Below are positions 50,781 to 62,725 of a DNA stretch of 64,000 bases, one piece after another (position 1 is the stretch's first letter; each line of letters begins with the position of its first letter). Made by a program: the position numbers and the translations under genes. Under the pieces are notes generated by a model, which was given only the letters and a program-made list of their open reading frames with translations, searched no databases and was not told where the DNA came from. The stretch is from Setophaga petechia (lineage: Eukaryota; Chordata; Aves; Passeriformes; Parulidae): NCBI GenBank assembly GCA_024362935.1, contig JANCRA010000004.1, forward strand, positions 23,737,121-23,801,120, read 5' to 3'.

Positions 50781-53700
50781 AGTCATTTTTTCTATGTTTG
50801 CTAGTGTTTTCCATTGCACACAGTAAGGCTAGCATGGAGCTTATTTGTTTCCAACTGCAAACATTTGTTCATTACCCTAGGCTGATCAGCAAGGTAAAGA
50901 ACTAACCTTTCTGCATCGATGAAATGGAGCAATGAATAAATAAATACCTTAGGACTAGCCAGTCTTAACATTTACAGCTGTTTTAGTTGAATTGAGTTAA
51001 TTGTCAATTAATGTATGCCTCTACTCTACCAAAAACTCTAATCAGGATATTTGCAAAGTGAATGTCTTCTACTTACATTTTTATTATTTGCTTACTCAAA
51101 ATTTACATAGTCAGGCTAGCAAGATACACACATAAAGAGATCCTTAGAAGAAGTAATCTCTTAAGCCCACAAGACAGTCTAGGACACAAAACACAGCACA
51201 CATCCCTCATTCTGTAAAACATCAGTCAGAGGAGGTAGAATGGCGTTTTTCCCCTCCATTCAAAGCTATAATGAAATGCTTGTCACTACAGAAAATTGCC
51301 CTAAGCAATGTTTTTTTCATAAGAATAGTAACCTAAAAGACAAATGAAGGAAATCAAAGAATGAAATTCATCCAACTGTTTTTGCAAGGCAGCAGCTGGC
51401 ACCCATAGTCACAGCAGTATCTCCTGCACCAGACTCCAACAAGAGAACAGCCAAACCAATCTACAGCAAAAGTCCAGTGTGGTGGGGGTGGGAAGGAGGG
51501 TGGGAAGGAGGGTGGGAAGGTGTGTAAGATTCTTGAATGTGAAATTTTAGCCTTGGGGGAGTTTTCACAAGCAAGTAATAAACAGCTCAGAACGGCTGTT
51601 TTAATGAAAACAGAACTGGATTTAACTAGCACAGGGCAAATGCTCTGCTGTACAAACCCACGTCTGGACTGGATGTATTTCTAAAATGGGGGACTTGAGT
51701 GTCAGCTTTTGCAACACGAGCCAAACCTGAGGAGTAAAATAGTTTTCTGTTGGACATTGCTGCCCTCCAGTGACAACATAGAAGATGCAACTGGGGAGGA
51801 CAGCTTTTGCTGCAAAAAGTTTCTTTGCTCTCAAGGTAAGTGATCTTCTGATCATAGAACTATGACAAAATTTAATGAGACTGAAATCTTAATTAACCTT
51901 AGCTTCAAAATATCGTTTGATTAAACAACGTATTTGAATGTAAATAAATACATATTTCTGTAAATAAAATGTGTAGTGCAACACAATTACAATCAGCAAT
52001 ACTTCTGTGTATCAGTAAAATTGTGCATGACAAGCATTTCAGAAAAGCTGAAAGCAAGAAAGCTATATTACATGACAATTAGTTAAATAAAAAATGGGTG
52101 TAATTTAGGTATGAAACTTCTTATAGATGTGACAGTGTTTACACTACTAGGGACTTTCACAATAAACATTTTCAGACATTTCCACAAAAAGCAGTGTAAA
52201 TCATAAATGTGCATCATTGCCTTCATTCCACAAATTGCCCAGCATTTCAGTGGGAATAAGTGACTGCTCTAATGTTCGCTAAAAATTAACCTGTATTTTT
52301 TACAAGAAGTGTGTTATATGACAGACAAGTTGTTTGATAGTCCTTAATATTGTAGTTCAAAATTTTCAGTATTTTGTGACTTATTTTCACTGTATTTTGC
52401 TTATAGATTTGTATTCTGACGGGACCTTGTCCATATTGCAAAAAAATTGTGAAAATCATAGCCTTTGATGCAGTTTCTTGATGCAAAATCTTAAACCTAT
52501 GTTTCACCAGGAAACAATTGTGTTCCTTATGGGGAACATGTTCAGAGCACATACCCACGCCTTGCAGATCAGTCAGTCATGAGGACACACATTTTTTTGA
52601 TTTTGCAAACTTGTCTTCTATAGCTAGATTCAGTAAAATTCTCTTCTGAATCAGATTAATAGTTTAAGAAACCATGCTCATGCACTTTTTATCTTTCAGT
52701 TTTACACATTCCATTTTTTTTTTTGTTACCCCAGGACTACAACACTTCAGATGAATGCAGCAAACTATTTCCTCTGTCATTAATAAACCTTTTAGCTCTG
52801 CAATGAACAGAACTGTGTGCTACACTAAACAGCTATCTAACTTATACTCAGTCTCTGGGACACATAAGTGCACTCCTCTAGGTTCTTGCACTGCACTTTT
52901 CCACTTCACCAAAAAGTTGTGATCTGAAAAGAAGTAGTGACAAAAACACACTACCTGAAATATCCCTAGCTGAATTTCCCTACCTGAAATATCTCAGAGG
53001 AAGTGTCTACCACCTAAGCTTCTTTTTAGTAATATGCATAAGAAATTATCATGATTATCTGAGAAAATTTTCTGTGACAATCTGGGAATGTCAAGATACA
53101 TAGTCCTTGCATTGTTAAACAGAAGGGATGGATGTTTGCAAAAAAACAGCTATGGGTGAAAGAAAATCAGAAGATATGAATGGAAGGGTGTGGAAAGCAT
53201 GGAAAGAGGATAGTGAGTATGGGATGGACAGACAAGTAGAGACACAGGACAAAGCAAAAGATCATTTCCCATTCTTATATGAAAATAACAATGAGAAAAC
53301 TTCAGAACTTAGGAGAAAAATAGAAAGTCTTTTTCCATCTGCTGTGCAAACAGTCTTTTAGTCTTCAAATATTTGCTTATATTTTTTTCAATAAATTACT
53401 TTCCTTAAAAAGAAAATATTTTAAATTATTGATATATAAAGTACTCCCTTGCCTAAATCCTAAATCTCAAATTTAAGGTAAAAGTAAGGAAAAGATGGAA
53501 TTTAACAAAGTATTATGACTTAACAAAATGTTTATAGAACTCACCTTTAAAGAAAAAGATTAAGGTTAAACCTTCTCATACATCTTTCATTTAAAAATAT
53601 AAGCATGTCCATGCTTCACTGGTTGGGTTTTAAAGCTCCACATCTGGCTTCAAATGTATTCTTTGGAAGTAAAATTTTACTACTTTTATTTAAAAAAATC

Positions 53701-54275
53701 CCATCAGTAACTAATCAAGAAAGATATTTCAGACTTTAAAGTACCTGTATGTTCCATCCACTTTAAGTGTCATATTTATTTTGAACTCACTTCAAACCTT
53801 GATTTGTCATCATGTTCTCTGGGAAAGCAACTACAACAGGCTGCATGACTTCTACCCATCCTAGTACCTCATTATTTATAAATACACTGAGAGAGGAAAA
53901 AAAGAGAGATGAAAAGACACAAGACTTTCTTTAGCAGGAAAAATCTCCAAAACTATCCATTATGCACATAAAATGATCTGTGTATCTTCCCCGCTTAAGG
54001 ACAGATTTTATGTCCATCACAGCACTTTGATGTTACAATTATTCATGTTCTTTTTCAAAAAGTACAGCTATTCTGCGAGAACTGTAATGATCAAATGGTC
54101 CATTGATTCTGTAGAAAAGACACTATTGCTCCTTACGACCACCTTGCAATGTAAATTATCCATGTAAATATTGAGAGAAATTCATTCTGAGGCTCTTCTA
54201 TACGCAAAAGTTGATACCCATTCTCAGGTAAATACAGCATGGGATACAAAAATTGTTACAGTAGCCTTGCCAGGG
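50781..54275. other. Gene-poor sequence
   Basis: AT-rich, holding the GGGTGGGAAGGA minisatellite (51486-51521). TACCTGAAATATC is duplicated near 52952 and 52981. No gene recognised. The last 100 bp may be the 5' part of the CR1 interrupted at 54276. Confidence 0.5.
51481..51521. repeat. 12-bp minisatellite GGGTGGGAAGGA x3, G-quadruplex-prone
   Basis: Units at 51486-51497, 51498-51509 and 51510-51521 (last base changed), preceded by GGTGG. There are many GGG runs on the + strand. Confidence 0.93.
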
Positions 54276-54896
54276 TGTAGAAACCTCCCTTGTGGGTCCC
54301 TCTGACCGGGAGACTGCCAAAAATTCTGTGCCAGGAATGAGAGAAGGACAGGGCTCGGTTTTTCGACTTCAGATTACTGTTTATTTTTATCTTATCAAAA
54401 GTTCAGCATGCCGTATACATGCCAGGCAGCATACAAAGAGAAGGCACCAAAAGTCACAAGACACACTGGTTCAAGGTCTTTTAAAGCTATTTAATCCAAT
54501 TAATTCTTAGAACATATTTTATTTCTACATTTCTACCAATAACTAATTATTTTTTTCTCCACATAACATCTGCATTGGGTTCTTTCTAACCAATCACTCT
54601 GTGCTACCAACACTGCAGAAAATGGAGTAGATGAAGAACAAGAGGGAGATCAGACAACGCCCAAAATCCTCCATCCTGTTTTCCAGTATTTACCTCCTTA
54701 CTGAAAACCCAAAATTCTAATTTTTTCACCCTGTGACAAACTACAGTACTATCTATTTCACACACTCATATATTCCAATTCATCCCAAAGCCTTGGGAGC
54801 TTTCTCCATGGATGAAGGTTAAAAGCAGTGTTCTCCTGGGGATCAGGACTTCTCAGGACAGGCAGAGAAACATTCCCTGTGTCCTGGGTTCCAACA
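54276..54896 (-). mobile_element. Solo ERVK-type LTR
   Basis: 621 bp, starting TGTAGAAACCTCCC and ending TTCCAACA on the + strand. Blocks such as GGGAGACTGCC, AGGACAGGGCTCGGTTTTTCG, TCACCCTGTGACA and GGGGATCAGGACTTCTCAGG follow an LTR family that I recall from songbirds in reverse orientation. The flanks CCAGGG (54270-54275) and CCTGGA (54897-54902) agree at 4 of 6 bases, compatible with an old 6-bp target duplication. Confidence 0.78.
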
Positions 54897-55047
54897 CCTG
54901 GAGACCCGGTTGAGTCACCAACCCTGAAGGAATTTAAAAGACGAGTAGATGTGGCACTTACACATGGTTTAGTGACATCACTGCTGGGTTAATTGTTGGG
55001 AGTGATGACCTTTAGGATCTTTTCCAACCTCAGTGATTCTGTGATTA
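54897..55047 (+). mobile_element. CR1 LINE 3' end, interrupted by the LTR
   Basis: The + strand reads GGTTGAGTCACCAACCCTG, AGTAGATGTGGCACTTACAC, ATGGTTTAGTGAC, CTGGGTTAATTGTTGGGAGTG, GATCTTTTCCAACC, and the tail GATTCTGTGATTA. It starts exactly where the LTR ends, so the LTR probably inserted into this CR1. Confidence 0.92.
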
Positions 55048-57039
55048 TATATGAAAAGTAGCCCACAACACTTTGCAATGAAGTACTAAAAATTCTCTGG
55101 TTTTCAAAAGTAAAAGTAGTTGCCAGTACATGTTTAGCAAGACACAGCCTTGGATAAAGAGCAGACGTACACTGAGAAAAAAACATGACAAGATGACTGA
55201 TGTCACCCTTCTCTTTTATGAAAACCACTACAGAAAGGCTTCTGTGATCCAGGATTTTAATTTTTTTAAGGGAAAAAGCATCATACAGCCAACCCAGGAC
55301 ATACATGCATGTATACATGAAGCATATATACATATATGTGTGCATGTATGTATATAAACAAAAAGAAGAAAGAGTATATATTCTATACATGTATACAGGT
55401 ATGTGTACATACACAGGTCCCTAAAAGTGATTTTCCAGAATTGGAACATTGCTATACAAACCAAGTTTACTAGTCACTGCTTAGCCTTACACTATCACTT
55501 GTGTTTGGTCACTTCTGATGACTTGGAAACAAATGTGGGAAAAGCGTATGTATTCTTGTGCATGGAGAAAAATCTCTTAGTAGAATTTACTTCATCTATA
55601 CAGCTTTGGTTCAGATTCCCACCAGTCTGATTAAGTATAATGAGTAAGAATTGCAGGAGTTGGCAAGGGCTGTGTATGGTTCAGCTAGGATTCTTGTGGT
55701 CCAGAACTCAGGTATGGAAAAGTTTAATATTACAGCTCTGATAGTGCCAGAACAATGTCTTTAGTTTAGCATAAACACTAGCAGAAGTATTTTGGAAAAT
55801 ATCAACTACTTCACAAACTGGTACTATAATTCACAGTTTGGGGTTTAGATTAATCTAAAACATTCCACTCAATAAATAGCTTCTATTTTTATTTTCATCA
55901 CTTACACACATAGTTTCATACACTACCATCTGCTCTCACAGACCTGGTTTTAGTTAGCATTTTTCACAGTTAATTTGCTTCCTTATTTTATCTTAGAATG
56001 TGCATCTATTCAGAATTTAATCGTAAATGAGTTTATTTTGTGGAACTATTGCAAATCTCAGGTACTTTAACTTACTCAACTGATAAAGAGAACTTTGATA
56101 CATTTACTGCAAAATTCCTGAAGATTTTCTCCAACTAATCCAACTGCGGTTATCTCTCTAAAAATATGTTTGTGACATGAAAAGAACAATACCCTAAAAG
56201 CTACAAAAAGGAAACATTCCACAGGAATGGATACAGACTGAAGTGGAAAGCTACTTCCAGGAAAAACAAACATGAGGCAGTCAGCATTGTGTACTAAATA
56301 TAGTCCCTGACTTTTTTTCCTGTATCTTACATTTTGTCATTGATCATAAGGAATGCATGGAGGGTTTTTTTCCATTTTTTTAAGGACAGCATCCTTGATT
56401 CTGTCTTTGATTTGCTTCCTATTCTTAAGATTTTTTAAAAATACATTTTTCAAAATTAAAATAATATCAAGTTCTTAGAAAATCTGTGATTATTGGCAGA
56501 AAGTAACAGAAAAGTTTAAACAAAACTACCAGGTGAGTATTTTTTGTTGCAGTAAGACCAGCTTTTGTTGTTACACACCTAATTTTACTTGGTTTACACC
56601 ACTAGCTGGTGAACTAGACTTCCCTGCTGACTATGTCAGTAAAGATATAGCCCCCAATGTAAGATTATAAAAATAGTTTCTGATTATACATTGATAACAT
56701 CAGATGTTAAATATGGCTAAATGTTTCAGTTTCAACAATAACTTTTAATTTGTGGAAGCAATAAAGGAAGCAAAACCACATTTTAATTCTTACTGCTTTT
56801 GTGGCTGGTGAAGAACAGGTTACAAAAATAAAAGGGAAAAATACCTCAAGAGGAAATCAAATATGATGTCTTGAGTTCTAAGAGAAAGGAAATTGGGTTT
56901 TGAAAAGGGCATTTTGACAGTGACACACCCCTCATCCCCATCCCATCCTTCCAGGGCTTATTGTTCTGCTTCAGAAAGCAGCACACATTCATGCTTTAGC
57001 TCCAAATCCAATCATCAGTGAAGTCACATGTGAGCTTAG
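55048..57039. other. Gene-poor sequence
   Basis: Contains an AT/GT-rich microsatellite region (about 55300-55420). The 141-codon minus-strand frame at 54989-55414 runs through CR1 and this microsatellite and is not a gene. Confidence 0.55.
55300..55420. repeat. TA/TG/CA composite microsatellite
   Basis: ATACATGCATGTATACATG-type words, repeated and partly self-complementary. Confidence 0.8.
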
Positions 57040-57117
57040 AAGCATAGGACTTGGTCTTATCCAATGGACTCGGTCTTGGAGGTCTTTTCTAACTTACACG
57101 ATTCTGTGATTCTATGG
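57040..57117 (+). mobile_element. CR1 LINE tail fragment
   Basis: GGACTCGGTCTTGGAGGTC, TTTTCTAAC and ATTCTGTGATTCTATG match the last 80 bp of a CR1 3' end. Confidence 0.85.
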
Positions 57118-57341
57118 TAACATCTAAATGGGCCAATTTTACCTGATGCAGCTTTTAATTTGTATTTTGGGGCATTTTTTGTCTTTGATATACGTCCCCC
57201 TAAGTATTTTTTGCTTGATGCCTAGAGTCTTACATGAAGCATATTTGCAAGAGGCTTGTTATTTTGGGCTACTTATCTTCTTTTCTTTCTTACTTTACTA
57301 ATATCACATCCTGGTTAGGGACAGCATGGCTAATGCATCTC

Positions 57342-57414
57342 TGTAAAGAAGTACAGCTGATTTACAGCACAGCATCTTTACAGTACAGTACAGCATCTTT
57401 GTAAAGAAGTACAG
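57342..57414. repeat. Interleaved local duplication
   Basis: TGTAAAGAAGTACAG is repeated at 57342-57356 and 57400-57414. Between them ACAGCATCTTT occurs twice (57369-57379, 57390-57400). Confidence 0.9.
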
Positions 57415-57662
57415 AAGATTTATTTGAGAATCACAGTAAGAGATAGTTCTCCGTCAGCTCAAAGCTAATGACTGTTCATTGAGCCTAAAAATTTGGAGGC
57501 AGCCAGATACCAGTGTTTAGTTGCATCACTCTTGCATGCAACTGGCTGCAGAAGTCAGTGAACAACAACATTAAGCTGCCAGGTCACAGATGTTATGCTG
57601 GACTCCTGTTCATATGTACTGGTAAGAAAATACACTGAAGAAAAATGGCTATTGAAGCGTAC

Positions 57663-57668
57663 TTTATT
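57663..57668 (-). terminator. Alternative distal poly(A) signal
   Basis: AATAAA on the minus strand (context ATAATAAAGTACGC), close to where the repeat-free region gives way to local duplications at 57342-57414. An alternative 3' end of the RASEF transcript. Confidence 0.25.
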
Positions 57669-57839
57669 ATACAGTAATTTTTAATATAGGAAAGGTGTCA
57701 GTTTTGAACCTATACATACAAACTTACAGTAAATGATCAGTTGTTTCAAGGAGAGACAAGCTGCACTAAATCCAGTTTTAGTTGTATAAAATTTTAAAAA
57801 CCTTTTCATAATTTAGAATTATTTATAGTATATACAGAC

Positions 57840-57845
57840 TTTATT
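57840..57845 (-). terminator. Candidate poly(A) signal for RASEF
   Basis: AATAAA on the minus strand in the context TTCAATAAAGTCTG. This is the best-looking signal in the far part of the putative 3'UTR. Choice among several AATAAA copies is inference. Confidence 0.35.
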
Positions 57846-58557
57846 GAAAAATGAACACACAATGGGTACAATTTCTTCCTCATACTAGTTTAAATACAGA
57901 TTCACATTTTACATACTTCCTTTTATACTCAATGGGAAACTTCAACAGCTTGGTTTTATTTGTTACTCAGCCACTTCATGCCTAATTTTGTATTAGTCCA
58001 GCTATCTGAAGCTGTAACTCAAGGAGCAGAATGGTAGAGAAAGGACTTCTTTGTACAGACTCAGTAACACTTTACATATTGAGTCACATTTTCTTTTACA
58101 GGAAGTTTCCTCAAAATAAGGAATAGTTTTAAAAAATTAATAATGACAAATACTGGCATTACTAGTCCTAAGGATACCAATAAGAAAGGATTAGGACAGA
58201 TAGTAATACAGTGGAAGATAAATAATAAAATAACTGTCACTCTAAAAAGCTTCTCTAATCCTTAAGTAGCCCAGACAGCATTAGAGAATTACACACTCTG
58301 TCAAGTCTGGTAGAGGTAGTGGTAAAGGCCACTAGAACTGTATATGAGATATTAGTCCATTTTTACAATTATCTACCACAAATAGAAACATCTTGAAAAT
58401 ATGTTTCTTTATAATATAATGAAGTACCATTAATATATTATTCTCTTTGGTTTATGAATTGGGGATCATTGACTGCAGTATTTTCACCTAAAATGCTACC
58501 CCTACCATTGCTGTATAACAGCTGATAAGGGAAAAAATAGAAAACCTCTTTAAAAGG

Positions 58558-58572
58558 ATATATATATATATG
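58558..58572. repeat. (TA)n microsatellite
   Basis: A short TA run inside the putative RASEF 3'UTR. Confidence 0.85.
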
Positions 58573-61500
58573 TGGATTGCCTGCACTAGCATAGAACTTA
58601 TTACTTTATTTGGAGATCTGCATGTATGCACAGCTGAACAATGTTCCTTGAAGGAGTGGCCTATAGATATTTTCCTTAAACTACATTTTAGCATCTTAAA
58701 CAGATTTATAACTGTTATTTTTTTTCCTAACAGAGGATTTTCTAGTCAATACAAAAGTAGTTACACGGAAAAATACTTAAGCCATGTAAGGCCATAACAG
58801 AACTTAGAAGCTGAAGTTTGTCTTATTAAGCCAGTAATATATGTCAAACAGGCACAAAGTAGTTACTAGAACTTATGTGATCAAAACATTTTTGGAGTGT
58901 ATCATAGGAATTACTGCCTCAGAAATGTATAATAAATTACAAGTAAAAAGGGTCAAAAATACAGGATAAAATAATGTTTCCATGTCAACTGAATAAAAAT
59001 AATTTATTTACACATCATGAGGAAAAACATAAAAGACCTTTCTTTTTCAAATAAATACATGTCTTAAGGGAGCACTTTCAACGACTGAAAAAATAAATTT
59101 GTGTGATTTAAACAAACAGTTCTTATATACTAAACAAAACTATAAAAACATTTAAAGGACAATAGTGCAACCATGTCAGAGCATAAAGCTGATGTTTGCC
59201 ATTTTACCTTTTAGGCGGAAGACAAGGTAACTTTTTAAAGTGAAACAACAGAAAAAATTATGCATTCATTATTTCCACATAAAAATACATGCTTTAATTT
59301 CTAGATTTAAATAGTATTCTAAGTTATTTTGCTTTAACATAAATTCAACACAGTATTATGTGAACATTCAAAATATGATGGAGCTGACCATCACAAGATT
59401 TCTAAAATGAGTTTCAACTGAGCTATAGCTATATCCCCATTTAATAGTGCATTTTCAGTCCTCTAGACGTTGATCATAGATTTACTCCAAGGTAAAACTT
59501 TGTTAACAGCTAACAACCTTCAACCCTGAATCTTTTCTTAGAAAACAACACTGTTTCAAATTAAACTTGCTTTACATGACACAAAAAAATTACAGGACTT
59601 AATAAACTGATTGAGGCTTCATAATTTGACTAAGTAACATAAGTAGATTTTGGTTATTAAAATAAATGAAAAACAAAAGTACCAAAAACATCAGTGGCCT
59701 GCAGAGAGTTTAAAACTGGTATGGAGGCAAGTCCCTGAAATTACATCCTTCAACCAGCCTCTCTACAAACATGGATACTCTCATGGCACCCTCTGTATGA
59801 TAAAAATATTAGATCAGAAAGCAATTATTCCACATGCACGCATGCTGCTAATTCTGGGATGTGAAACCCAGAGACATTTTGCAAGAGATATTTCTGATGT
59901 TGTGACACTGGTGGAGAGAAGGCAAGGGAGAGCTATAGACACTGAAGGGGAAATCACCAAGGTTATAGTCAAATTCTTCTACAGAATGGGGGGAAACTGT
60001 TAGGAATGTATAGTCATTTGGGGAACTGAAGTCAAACATGAAGAGAAATGTTTATCCAGAAAAGAAGGACAAGTATGAGAACATGTTGCACAGAATGGTA
60101 GTAGCACCTCTGTCCAGGAGCATTTTCACAGGCAGGCTATCAAACCCCACAGATAACCAAATCTAGAGCTAGCCAAAGACCTTCTCTGCTTGAGTCCTTG
60201 GAAGGCTGGACAAAACTACTCCCAGAAATCCTTCCTACAAATCACTTTATGCGATTCTCTGTATCCAGCCAAAACACTTTGCTCATGCAGGTGTGTCAAT
60301 AATGTTTAAGCAAACATTGCACCTCATTTGCTGGAGGCCAAGACCACAAAGCTGGTCAAACACAGTAGCTCAGGACACACACTTAGAACACTGATCCCTA
60401 GTCCAGGCTCTCGAAGCTAACAACACTGAATGAGAAACATTTTTGGAACATAAGTAACAATTTATAATCTTGATCTTATCCCAAGAAAATGCAAATACCT
60501 ACATGTTGAAGGCTCACACTTCACAAACCAAGGACTATATAATCTTCCTCACTTTTCTCTACGGCAAACACTTCCCAAATTAATTTTACTTCCATTTCAT
60601 TCATATGAACAAAGGGAAGGGTTCACACAAAGAACACAGAAGAGGCCCTCACCAAAGCAGTCAGTTAAATTTGGCTTTTCTGCTCAAAGAAGCTAACTGA
60701 AGCTGTATTTTTATTTTTTTTTTTAATAACATAGGGTTAAGAGCAAACAATATGTATGTGATTAGGCATATTCCTGATACACTTGAGTGTCCTGTATTCT
60801 CTGCCACATGCTTCAGATAAGTCTCAGAACTACAGTGAGGCACCCTGTACTGCTGTGTGGGAAGACGCTACAACCCTGAAATCTCCTGCATGGAATTAGG
60901 TAACATGTGAAGATTCTCCTAGTACTTCAAAAAACCCTCACCAAACATGTTTTGTCTTCTAGGTCTGACCTATTATACAGTGAAATAAAATGTCTTATTC
61001 ATTCTGGCAATAGATTCCTCTCTCTTGGTAAAAAATTTTCTGATAATTACCCAAGGATTAGCTGCTCTGATTACATATTTGAAAGGATGCCTAAAACCAA
61101 TTCTTTTCCTAGTTGAAACCTTTTTATTATTTGTAAATTATGAACCTTCCTGTTTATCAGATCCCCATGTTTTATACAAGAGATAACACAGTACAGGTCA
61201 TACAGTGCTGATAAAATGCAGCAAACAGCTGCTAGTCATACGGTTTTTCCATCAGTTGATAAAACTTTATCCAGGTTTGATTTACTAAACTAGGCTTCAG
61301 CTTGGAGATGTTTTATTAATGGAAACAGAGGAGACAACAGTTTTCTGGCTCTGAAAAGGTCCTATCCTATTTTGATCAAAATCAGTGAAAATTAAGAAGA
61401 ACTGGATTTTGACGACTAACTGTACAAATGCCCATAATTTTTTACTACATTATGGAACTCTTGGGAACTACTTTAAGCAAAATTCAGTTTAGAGATGCTG

Positions 61501-62616
61501 ACACCTAAAGCTACCACCCTCTGGTAAGTTTCTCAGAACTTTTCTAAAATCAGTTGAAGGAATTCTCATTAAAGTGATTGCTGTTCATTCCAGGGTTGTT
61601 TTACTGAAAAAATTATACAAATGCTTGTGCATGTGCAGCAATTCTTTCACCTGCTGATTTAAAACTTATAAAAAATGTATTAAAATATATATTAAACCAG
61701 ACTCCTATGTACTATTACAATCTTTCAGTTAGTGACTGAATAGAAGTTATTTGAAAAGGCAAAGGAAAAATTACAACTTGTACCAGTCTGTAGTAACAAT
61801 AAGGATCTAACTTAAATAGGCAGATAGATATTGGATCATAACTCATTTCAGCAATCCTACATATCACAGGTGTTACATTCTCTCTCGAATTTTGAAATGT
61901 AATAGTCCAGACAAATACTTCTTTCACCTCTTAGCTGTGTAGGATCAGTTATCAAGTCTATTTCTCACTTCTTAGTCAAACCCCAACACTCGAAATGAAA
62001 TACATTCCAACTAGCCAACTTTTGAGGAACTACAACAGAATACCATGCACCTGCCACTGTCGTCTCCTGATAAAGACCATTCTGGTTCCGCTAAACTTAG
62101 GGATTACTTGGACCTAGGCAACCCTTAATGGTTTGGAGTTTTCTTAAGAAATGTTTAATCAACATATACTTAAGGCTGTCAAAAACTAGATAAGCAGACT
62201 TGATCAAAAAGAGACTAACTGAAGCTGTAATTTTTTCTTTACCTGTGAATGATATTGGATATTACTACGTTCTGTATATAAGAAATACGAATGCCATGAA
62301 GAAACATGCAGGTAGAGACAATAATATATATTACAATATTGTACGCAGTGACTACCGTAGCATTGATTCTGAGCTCATTGCACTGAATAATATTACTTTA
62401 AAAAACTGAAAAAAGAGTCTATGGGGTGAAGCAATTTCACAAATTTCAATAAGTAGAAAGGAGAGTCTGGATTTTGAAGATTATGTGTAGCTTCTAAATA
62501 TACAAATGTATAAATCCATAATAAAAAGGAAACACTACTGAAATATTTTGGTTTAGTTGTTAACTTGGGATTTTTTAAATATTCAAGTTATTTAGTTAAG
62601 GAAAATTATCTATCAT

Positions 62617-62725
62617 TTAAACATTACAACAGGTTTTTGTGAGTGCTGACTTTTTGATAGGTGTCCCAGCAAGGTTGGTTACTGATCTTGTATCATCTTG
62701 ATTATCACTTCGTTTTCGCACCTCA
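62617..62725 (-). CDS. RASEF: RASEF (Rab45), last coding exon with stop
   Basis: Continues the exon at 63807-63883. The first base completes the split Arg codon (CG|T), then 35 codons and a TAA stop at 62617-62619. The peptide starts EVRKRSDNQDD and ends TKTCCNV. It is the hydrophilic Rab hypervariable tail, ending in a CCxx arrangement that in Rab proteins is geranylgeranylated for membrane attachment. The acceptor is a clear polypyrimidine tract ending TTTTTTACAG (62726 upward). Human RASEF, as I recall it, also ends with an NLTGT-like stretch and CCNG; here NLAGT and CCNV are seen, so the family call is strong. No frameshift or premature stop is present in either exon, so the gene looks intact as far as it is visible. 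Confidence 0.88.

Larger units (their letters stand above)
57823..62616 (-). other. RASEF: Probable RASEF 3' untranslated region
   Basis: Sequence downstream of the RASEF stop. It is AT-rich and, unlike the flank below 57.1 kb, shows no CR1 or LTR sequence that I can recognise over about 4.8 kb, as expected of a long final exon. The lower limit is set by inference from the candidate poly(A) signal at 57840-57845; a second candidate lies at 57663-57668. Other AATAAA copies on the minus strand inside the region (for example near 58998 and 61125) could give shorter transcripts. The exact end needs RNA evidence. Confidence 0.45.

Noticed and set aside
51740..51775. CTCF-like word near TGCCCTCCAGTGAC
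   Set aside because: Too many departures from the motif to claim a site.
54989..55414. 141-codon minus-strand frame rich in Tyr, Cys, Met
   Set aside because: Translation of a CR1 tail and a TA/TG/CA microsatellite.
59650..60003. 117-codon plus-strand frame
   Set aside because: Antisense to the putative RASEF 3'UTR; no domain, splice sites or homologue recognised.
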